This document shows positions 56,436 to 64,000 of a stretch of DNA of 64,000 bases, piece by piece. The translations under genes were made by a program, and so were the position numbers. Numbering within the stretch: position 1 is the stretch's first letter; every line of letters begins with the position of its first letter. The stretch is from Byssothecium circinans (lineage: Eukaryota > Ascomycota > Dothideomycetes > Pleosporales > Massarinaceae): assembly GCA_010015675.1 (NCBI GenBank), contig ML976984.1, positions 807,534-871,533 on the forward strand. The letters are read 5' to 3'. The notes under the pieces were generated by a model. The model saw only the letters and a program-made list of their open reading frames with translations. It made no database searches and was not told the origin of the DNA.

Positions 56436-56919
56436 TCAAGTATCAAACCCTTTCCACCGAACATGCCTACACCCATCCTCCCCAATCCCATCCCAGCCCC
56501 TCCTCTCTCCCCTCCCCAAACAGGAAAAACTCCTACACGAAGCCTCTTCAGCTCTCGTCAGCACCTTCCCTCCACCGTCCTCGTCCTCCAAACCCCCGTT
56601 CCCCGGGGATGCAGCAGCAGCGTCCCGTAAAGGCCGATACCCTGCCGTAAAAAGCAAGTTCTCCCCAATCATGCCTTTTTCTGTCGCTTCGATGATTTCT
56701 TCGGGAACGTTGGTGGGAGGGGAGGGTTGGGAGATTGGAGTTTGGGTTGTGGACACTGCTCGTATGGAGGTTAGCAAGGCTGGGCGGGGGCAAGGGATTC
56801 AAGTGACTCGAGGAGGGTGATGAAGGAGAAGCGAACTCACTGTATTCCTTTCCATCGTCACAACAGCGTCCATCCCTTACCGGTTCGCTAGTCGTGAGCC
56901 GTGTGATAGCAATCCCCAT
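56436..56919 (-). CDS. Hypothetical small protein
   Basis: Proposed exons 56919-56841 and 56755-56436 (phase 1; GTGAGT donor, CTAAC branch, CAG acceptor) give 132 residues. The start region reads MGIAITRLTTSEP; the middle contains VPEEIIEATEKGMIGENLLF, which looks like genuine coding sequence; the end is Gly/Arg/Glu-rich and may be out of frame if a further intron exists. No domain or signal peptide is visible. The gene model is weak. Confidence 0.4.
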
Positions 56920-57669
56920 ATTTTCGGCCTCTTATATCTCCGTCCGGATATACCAGACTAAGAGTGGCTGAGAGTCGAAAGAGATAACCCTTGTGTTGTT
57001 GAAGTACGGCCTTGTAGCCGTGTAGCTGCACGATGATTCAAGTTCGATTGCGTTGTTGATAATTCAAATTATATATTCTCCGCATAAGTTGTCAGCACAT
57101 CAGGTCTATAATATACAGAGTACCAAGCCACGTTCTCCACGCCCGTCATCCGTACCGCCATCAGTACCACCCTTGCTTTTCCCGTTGGGCCCCATGACGT
57201 CGATGGGAAAAGCACCACGAAGTTCGCAGTCCAAGCATTCCGGCGTCTTACCATTACCTTTTGTGAACTACCTATCCAATTCCCTTTCTTAGCAGATAGC
57301 CCAAACAGGGTTCGCTTTTGACGTCGGGAACCTGATGTGCGCAAGGATGAGTGGAAGAGATCGGCAGGACTAAGAAGATCTCTGCGGGAGGAAAGGAAAG
57401 AAAACGATAGCGATGATAAAACGCTAAACCACGATAAGGAAACATGGAAAAGGATTTGTCAAAAGATAAGGAAACCGTCTATGCATTCAATCATGTAGTC
57501 ATATGGCAACACGCTTGCCACAATACGTACTCAAAGTCTGTCTAGAATCGCGTCAAAGCGGGATGAAAGTCATATCTCCCAAAGAGGCACAGGAATCCTC
57601 GTACCACAATGCCATGCCTTAGCCGTAGTATCAATTCATCATCAATCTCTACCTCTCCCATCTCCCATC
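56920..57669. other. Intergenic, 750 bp
   Basis: No supported gene on either strand. Confidence 0.5.
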
Positions 57670-58804
57670 TCATGACTGCGAAGGCGTTCCACCGGCAGCA
57701 TTGGCACTCGTATTCATAGTCGCAATAGTAGCTTCGCTGCTGGCATCATTGCCCTGTGCAGAAGCAGGCGTCGACACGCCCCTCCTGCCCCTTTGTGCAT
57801 CTGCATCACCGCCGCCCCTGATCATGCGTTCCAGCTCCCTGATACGCCTCTTGAGCACCTCATTCTCCCTCTTGGCCTCCTCCAGCTCCTGCCTATAGTG
57901 TGCGACTTCCTCGTACTTTGGCGTGCTCACTACGCTCGCGCTACGAGCCTGTTGTGCCGCCGAAGCATCGTTGGTTGCGCTCTGGGAAGAGACAGAGTAT
58001 CGATGGTGCGGGATGGTTGTGGTAGCAGACGTATGCGGAATGCTGTATGCCGGTGCGCTGACACTATTGCGGGACATGCTCGACGAGCTCCTGTGCCGGC
58101 GCGCAGACGTGGGATGGGTAGGACCCGTGATGTCATGATCGATGTGAACGTTGGAGGTCGCGCTTGAAGCTGTGGAGGCGACAGACGCAGAGTGTGCGCG
58201 CAGAGCAGTGAGCTCACGCGTCAGGCGGTTGACGACAGCCTCTTGTTCCTTCTCGAGCTCTAGGTGTAGCTCTGCTGCCGTGAGCGGGCGCGGGTGTCTC
58301 AGTGGTGTGCCTGTTGCATCGACGCTGGGAACATGGCTGGCGAAGCTTGGACTCAGCGGCGGAAAAGCGTGTGAGTGTTGGACCGTCGACGCGGGGACGG
58401 TTCCTCCAGGAGAAGCGAGAGGGAGTGGCGGGGGGCTCATCGGATCTGGTAGGGGTTTGTAAGTAAATTTTTCGAATGGAAGAAAATGGCGAGAATCGAG
58501 AATGACAGCTGCTCAAAGGGCGTCTCTCAAATGGCTGGTGAGGTTGTTCTGCGTATGGTTATTCCTGGTGGAGTTAGGAGCTCTAAGCTCCCCCATACTC
58601 CACCCATACCCCGTACCACAAAACCTGCAATATTTTTTGCTCTTCAAAGTGGGAACCGGCGAAGGTGTACGTACAGATCTGAGAAGCGCGTCTTGAAGCC
58701 GTCGCAGATGCTTGACGCGAAGCATGGGCAGAGCCAACTCCAGTCGCGTTCGACATCGTAGCGGGGTTCCTTGGGGACGTTGGCACAGAGTTGAGGTCGG
58801 GCAT
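57670..58804 (-). CDS. Ser/Ala-rich coiled-coil protein, unknown function
   Basis: Exons 58804-58675 and 58445-57670 (phase 1) give 301 residues. Most of the chain is disordered and rich in Ser, Ala, Thr and Pro, with Ser-rich basic patches (RRHRSSSSMSRNS). Two heptad regions stand out: LHLELEKEQEAVVNRLTREL near residue 105 and YRQELEEAKRENEVLKRRIR near 220, so it may dimerise. No known domain. The N-terminal exon adds SATASRRASQIYP, joined through a GTACGT donor and a CAG acceptor. The Met in exon 2 (58440) is an alternative start. Confidence 0.65.
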
Positions 58805-59524
58805 GGTGCCTTTCCCGTCCGCCTTGCTTGCTAGAGAAGAATGGCAATCGTTTGTGTGAATATTGAGAGGTTCAGTGTTGACAGCCTACATACGTAGGTT
58901 TTGTGCTGTACAGTGGAAGTTTGAGGGCCCTGTAGAGGGCAAGGTAGCAGCGACCGAGCGATGAGGGAGTCACTCGTTCACGTTGCTGCCACCATTGTTT
59001 TGACGACGAGGATTCTGCTCGCCCCGGGAAAGGTGTCTGGCCTGTGGGGACCTTGTTTGGCTGTGCGCGTCGTGTTGTTGTCGGAGCGCAGGCCCGTCCC
59101 TTTCCATCACTTGATTTATCCACTCAGACGCACTGATGTCAGCCAGGGTCTTGTCAACTTAAGCCCTTCATTTCCATATCATATGGGCCAGGCAAACAAT
59201 GGAATGGTAACACATCACATAATTCTAACATTCTGCTCGTCGATTCTTTCGGTGCCGTGAGCAAGATTTGGTTGTGATCGATTCAGAGTTCTCCTCGAAT
59301 TGCTTCTCTCGTCTCCGCAAATCTCCAAGTAGCTTATCCCATTCGACATGCACGCTTAGGGGTCAATCTACTGGCCCTGCGCTATGTCTCCTCAATCATC
59401 GAGTGAATCACTCTCCCAAAACCTCCCCGAAAATGCTTTTAACACACCCTTAGAAGCTCACCCAACTCCAATCCGAAATGCTATTAACATGATACGGTCA
59501 GGCCTCCATGGCCTGCTTACGTCC
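58805..59524. other. Intergenic, tandem minus-strand genes
   Basis: Promoter of the coiled-coil gene and 3' flank of eIF3L. Nothing further seen. Confidence 0.5.
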
Positions 59525-61025
59525 TTAGTACGTCCTTGCTAGGTTGCGGAGATACCAGTCAACGAGCTTACGTCCCACCTTGGCCTCGGCGACGTGGATA
59601 AGATCCTGTTGCTCGTTAGTATGAAACGTATACGTATCTTCCGGGCGAAGACTTACACCCTCCAGAGCATAGTCCAAATCGCTGCTGTGGACTGTTTCTC
59701 CCGCCAATAACCCGCCTTCGCTCCACCTCACTTGCCTGTTCCTCTGCTTGTTGACAAGTAGCCAACACCTCAGCTTCTCTGGGTCGACTTCGAGGAATCC
59801 GGCAAGTTTCTTCAAATCCATAGTGGTGTAGAGCTTGAGATAGCTCTTGACTGTCGGTGACATCATGTTGTTCTTGACCTCATCCATGAAGATACGGAGG
59901 TGATGCTCCATCGGATCGATGTTGAGCTCCGGGTTGTCGAACTCGGGCGGGGTTGGATTGATGAACTTGGGGCACGCGGATCTGAAGAGTTCTTCAAACA
60001 AAGGCAGGGCATCCGGTCCACCACGCTGCAGTCTATTAAACTGCTCACCGTACTTCTCACGCAGAGCGGTGTGAATGGTGTCGTCCAGCCTCGTAGGATG
60101 GAAAGCAACACAGATGGCGATGAGAGCATACATCTGGTCGTTTTTCTTCGTGATCGAGTCATACTGGGCGTTCTTTTGGAAGTTCTTCGTCCGGGAGACA
60201 TAGACCAGGATATGGCTGAACATGCGGATGGCGTCCGCGTAGCGTCGCATCATCATGTACGAGAAACCAACGTAGTAGTAGGTGGAGAAGTGGGCGGCCA
60301 TGACTCGGGGGAACATGGACTTCTTGTTCAGCTCAATGTCGTCCAGAGTCTTCAGCGCCAGACTAAAGTCTCCAAGCAGACAGTGTACTCGCAGGAGCCC
60401 GACAATCGAAAAGTATCCGAGCATGTGGTACATCGGCCTCGAACCGTACTCGCCCGCATACAGCTTCGGGTCCTCCCCTCGCTTTGCCGCCGCAAGCTGC
60501 TCGCTAATCTGTGACCGCTGGATGAGGGAGTACAGAACGTTGAGAACGCTGTAACAGCCCCAGGTGTTGGGATTCTCCCGCAGTAATTGTATCTCCTCCT
60601 GATTGTCTCCTTTCAAAGCCACTTTTTGTCGGTAGCCGCAGAAGCTGTTGAACTGGTAGATGAACTCGTCGATAACGTCCCAGGCCCACGAAGACTGTCT
60701 AATGCGTCAGTTTTGCGTTGTATTTTAGCGATCAGCATCTTACGCTTGGAATATCCAGATCCACGGGCCCGTCTGAGTTCAAAATAAAGTGGAACAGGTT
60801 GCAGTAGTTGTCGTAGCTCGCGAATTTGGTTTCGAGGGTTGCCTGGTACTCCAGGGGTGTCGCGGCAGCCTGCAACTGCGCATGTATATCCTGACCACCG
60901 CCCATTGAAGACATGCGATCCAAATCCTCCATGCCATCGTATTGCACCTGCGCGCGGTAGTCGTTGGCCATGGCCTCCTCCTCGTCGTCTGACGCAAGGC
61001 CGCCATTTTGAAATTTTGCGCTCAT
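59525..61025 (-). CDS. eif3l: Eukaryotic translation initiation factor 3 subunit L
   Basis: Exons 61025-60744, 60694-59657 and 59605-59525 (all phase 0) give 466 residues, the family size. Visible blocks: SSWAWDVIDEFIYQFNSFC at the first junction, ENPNTWGCYSVLNVLYSL, LGYFSIVGLLRVHCLLGD, a PCI-type helical region, and the end HVAEAKVGRKLVDWYL. The second intron is 51 nt and has no in-frame stop, so an open frame runs through it; splicing restores the usual YALEGDLIHVAEAK. The protein is a non-core subunit of the cytosolic eIF3 complex. The Met at 61025 is chosen because an upstream in-frame extension is basic and not conserved-looking. Confidence 0.95.
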
Positions 61026-61939
61026 CTTTACGGTTCGATCGGCAGACGGCACGGCGGTATCGGCGGAGAGAGCTGTGAGGGTTGATTGTTGTCGTCGTTG
61101 TTGTCCCTTTCGATTTTGAAAGCGGGCCAAATCTGTTTTCGCTTATGGTGGGCATCTTGGCGGCTAATCGATAGCAAACTCGTGACAGGGGTCCTAGCGG
61201 GGAAGAAAGGATACCACTCCTACTCACAAAAAGTGATCTCGGGAAATAACAAAGTATGAGCTCTCATTCGTTAGTCAGCGTCTATGCATTGTGAATGTCA
61301 TGGCTATGCTTTGTAATACTTAATAAGGTTTATATCCGTTCGTGCGAGAGGATACCCTTAGAGACTCGAATTATGGGGTACAACATATGCAAAAAGACGC
61401 TACCATGGCAAACAGAACGTGCAAGTAGCAATTCTGTAAGTTGGAGCATGAACAGAGATGCCGCAAGACTTAGCGGTAGCAAAATACTACGAACAGAGAT
61501 GTATCGTTGCGTTGTACACGGAGTACCCGAGCATATTCGTCCCCGCGAGAGCCATTTTTGGGACGTGGACAACGTCACGTCTACACCGAACTCCCACGAA
61601 ATCATACGACACGTACACATTCCCGCCTTCTAGCTTCATTTCGTGGCCAGTTTCAGCAGGTATGGCGAGGAGCCCGATAATAGCACGAATGAAGGCCCGA
61701 CGGAATCCACTCCGTTGAGTGACGCCGCATCAACTACCCTGGATTAGCGAGATGCATACCTACTTTGAGATCGGGAGCAGCTAAACATTCTGTACTGCCC
61801 AAGTTCAGTTGTTTGGAACTTTGGAGCTGCCATAAGTACCTCTCGTATCTTTATTTTAAGGTCTTATCTATATCCTAAGGTTGGCTTGTCCATATTCAAC
61901 GGCACCCTTCCCCAAAACGCGCTTACAAAATCGTGGACC
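61026..61939. other. Divergent promoter, eIF3L / EthD
   Basis: 914 bp between divergent starts. Open frames at 61.3-61.7 kb show no domain. It presumably contains both promoters. Confidence 0.5.
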
Positions 61940-62347
61940 ATGGCGTACACCGTTCTCACCTTCTTCACTCGAAACCCCTCAATGACACCTGACGAGTTCA
62001 AGGATTATTGGGAAAACAAAAACATCCCTCTCATGCAAGCTCTCCTCGGAGACTTGTTCCCCATCCAGTACAGACGCCACTATCTCGCCCGGATCGAGCG
62101 CAAAGGTTTCGGGGGGCCGGCGAACCCAGACCATCCTCCGCTCATGCTAAGGGGATCACCGAACGATTTTCCTCTTGACGGGATTGCGGAAATGACATGG
62201 GAAGACGAGAAGACATTTCAAAAGTTTTACAAGGCGATACATGAAACGGATACAGCTTTGAAGCTAGCAAAAGACGAAGACTTGTTCCTAGAACCAGGGA
62301 CGATGAAGGCTGTGGTGGTGGGCGACTCAACATTTACTGGACGATGA
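61940..62347 (+). CDS. EthD-domain protein
   Basis: A single exon of 135 residues, starting MAYTVLTFFTRNPSMTPDEF. The opening strand plus TPDEFKDYWENKNIPLMQ and the later DGIAEMTWEDEKTFQKFY are typical of the EthD dimeric alpha-beta barrel fold. Members include dehydratase-like enzymes of fungal polyketide pathways and proteins of unknown role. The nearby genes form no polyketide cluster, so the substrate is unknown. No ATG lies upstream in frame (a TTG would add 18 residues). Confidence 0.85.
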   Translation: MAYTVLTFFTRNPSMTPDEFKDYWENKNIPLMQALLGDLFPIQYRRHYLARIERKGFGGPANPDHPPLMLRGSPNDFPLDGIAEMTWEDEKTFQKFYKAIHETDTALKLAKDEDLFLEPGTMKAVVVGDSTFTGR

Positions 62348-62866
62348 AACCGAAAGAATAATACACCAGTACTAGGAACGCATCTTTGCACATATGAGCC
62401 GTATGGTGCTGGGTGGAAGCAAGAAAAGGGATCCATGGAGAAGTTGTGGGAAGGAAACTTAATGGAGTAATATTAGTAGGGAATATCATTGACTGCAAAA
62501 ACTGAAGTTATTTTTTATGAGTTTACTTTCATTTTTGAATATTGAGGTGGTAGACGGAGGAAGCCCGTGAGTGTAGCGCTATGCCATTACACCGGTCTCA
62601 GAGCGAGCACTCTATTTGTCTAGAGCTAATTGAGGCATAGACGGATTTTTGGCCCACAGTCAGACGTTGAATTGACAACTTGATGCTCCCATAGCGAAAT
62701 CGATCGTGTACGCATGCTTGCTCCTGCTCGTTCAACTCTCCAGCGGTGGTCGGACATCTTCGGGATACTTTCTTCCAAAACAAAGCCACGTCGACTCCAC
62801 ACAAATGTTGATCTTCGAACAATGAAAGTCACGTAAATACCCACCCGCTGCCCAATGCCGAGCCAC
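62348..62866. other. Intergenic, convergent 3' ends
   Basis: 519 bp with no supported gene. A short tRNA-like segment near 62566-62600 was considered and rejected. Confidence 0.5.
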
Positions 62867-63570
62867 TTAAGTACGCAGCTCGATACCTTCCGCCTTTGCG
62901 ATCTGCTCGAGCGACTCAATCCGCTTCTTCCACGCATCCGACTCTTTCTGGTGCGCTGACCAAGCTTTGTCAACGACTATATCACGCTCACCCCGAATCT
63001 GGCTGTAGTCCGGTGGAGTGACTTCGGTCTTATCATCGCACTCCTGGTCGTACAGCTCACGCACCAACCTATGCAGCTTCCACATACCGGCACAGCTCAG
63101 CTCCTTACAGACCTGCTCAAGCTTATCATTCTTGACACGACGCTTGTCCTGGATCTCCTTCTCCTTGGTCCAGTCCTGTACCTGCTGCTTGAACTTTTCA
63201 TGGGCGCTGTCGTACACGGTATCGAAACGATTGTAGCTGTCCTCTACAGCCCTCTTGCACGCTTTGATCACGGCGGCGATGATGCGGGCTAACTCTCCGG
63301 CTCTCTGGCTCGTGCAAGGATCGTTGCTGTGGGCGGCGCTCTAGTCGTTGCGTCAGTGGCAATAAGGTAAGTGTGGTGTAGAGAGGCGCCACGTACGCGA
63401 CGGATATTCCCGAGGTCCTCCTTCAGGCAGCCAAGCTCCAGCTTACGCTTAAATGACTCTTCAATCAGGCCGTCGAAGATCTCGGTCGCGCCTTCCTTGA
63501 TCTGCTCAAGGAGATCGACCTCGCCTTCGTTGCCTTTCAGCAGGTTGTCCAGAGTAGCATTGGCCAGCAT
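62867..63570 (-). CDS. Hypothetical helical protein
   Basis: Exons 63570-63397 and 63340-62867 (phase 0) give 215 residues. The sequence is highly charged and almost entirely helical (VDLLEQIKEGATEIFDGLI, FKRKLELGCLKEDLGNIRR, WTKEKEIQDKRRVKNDKLEQ). Six cysteines are scattered, and Trp residues are spaced along the C-terminal helices. There is no signal peptide or membrane segment. The pattern suggests a small scaffold or coiled-coil protein; I recognise no family. Confidence 0.7.
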
Positions 63571-64000
63571 GATGATTGGGGCGGCGGCGGGATATGTTCA
63601 ATCGAAGTGGCTTTGGGAGGGGAATGAGCGAGTTGAGCAAAGTGTGTGCGGCGTGTTGTGTAGGTGGAGTGGATGTGAAGGTGAGGGGAGCACAAAGCCG
63701 CGCGCCTTCTCCCTCTTTCCCTCTCTGTTTACCGTTTGCTTCGACAAACCACAGTACGATCACCTATGGATAGCGTTACGAGACTTCGGACGCATCGCTG
63801 TAGGTACATCCTATCCCTCTCACTAGATGCTATAACCATTTGATTCATATGTTTGGTAAGTAGCAATCCCGGGCGTTAAAGATACCATACAGTATGTATG
63901 TTTCTGCAGCTTACTGAAGTGGAAAGACTTGACATAGTTTGAGTATTCTGAATCCCTGTCCTATCCCAAAGGAATTCTAAGTACGCTACATCCTTGCTAT
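63571..64000. other. Intergenic to window end
   Basis: Promoter side of the helical hypothetical gene. No gene is seen before the window ends. Confidence 0.5.

Noticed and set aside
57069..57344. 91-codon minus-strand frame
   Set aside because: No recognisable content and no supporting neighbouring exon.
62566..62600. tRNA-like segment with a GTGTA/TACAC stem
   Set aside because: No B-box (GGTTCGAAT-type) and no clover-leaf can be completed; at best a tRNA fragment.
1..64000. CRISPR arrays, bacterial operons, rRNA
   Set aside because: The genome is clearly a eukaryotic fungus with spliceosomal introns; no spaced direct repeats or rRNA were seen.
1..64000. Secondary-metabolite cluster
   Set aside because: Peroxygenase, GMC oxidoreductase, EthD and zinc-cluster genes are scattered among housekeeping genes and no PKS, NRPS or terpene synthase is present.

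Overview
The window is nuclear DNA from a filamentous ascomycete (Pezizomycotina; a Dothideomycete-like genome is my weak guess). Genes are dense and on both strands. Introns are short, mostly about 45-150 nt, with GTAAGT-like donors and CTAAC/CTGAC branch sites. The families are typically fungal: Zn(II)2Cys6 regulator, HET relic, YAT-type amino-acid permease, GH3 xylosidase, unspecific peroxygenase, GMC oxidoreductase, EthD. I joined exons by hand from splice signals, reading phase and family resemblance. Positions are good to the base only where the phase closed.

Layout. 1-5.2 kb: a 5'-truncated MscS/EF-hand channel converging on an amino-acid permease. 5.2-13.3 kb: a secreted-metabolism and accessory stretch with a peroxygenase, a MITE-like element, an APH-like phosphotransferase and a GH3 beta-xylosidase. 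13.3-19.5 kb: housekeeping genes, namely a possible kinetochore protein, an OXLD1-type mitochondrial protein, DPM3 and a SmgGDS-like ARM protein. 20-23 kb: two small cysteine-rich proteins, one secreted with a Kex2-type site and one CxC-rich and cytosolic. 23.4-32.3 kb: AP-2 alpha adaptin, a NADAR protein, a zinc-cluster regulator and a xanthine/hypoxanthine phosphoribosyltransferase. 32.7-38.3 kb: a decayed accessory island with two pieces of a HET gene either side of an antisense, frameshifted APH-like pseudogene, then a kinase-like gene with altered catalytic residues and an F-box gene. 39.4-49.5 kb: an HSF-type regulator, a BTB protein, an E2 enzyme and a cellobiose-dehydrogenase-like GMC oxidoreductase. 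50.7-55.6 kb: a nine-exon gene joining a zinc module, a large GTPase-like domain, a RING finger and a patatin phospholipase. 56-64 kb: two uncharacterised proteins, eIF3 subunit L, an EthD protein and a helical hypothetical.

The genes do not form one obvious biosynthetic cluster. The most system-like item is the single-chain GTPase-RING-patatin protein, which looks like a regulated membrane-lipid effector (inference). It sits in the same window as the HET relic, the kinase-like gene and the F-box gene, families often linked to fungal non-self recognition. I found no confident tRNA, rRNA or CRISPR array.
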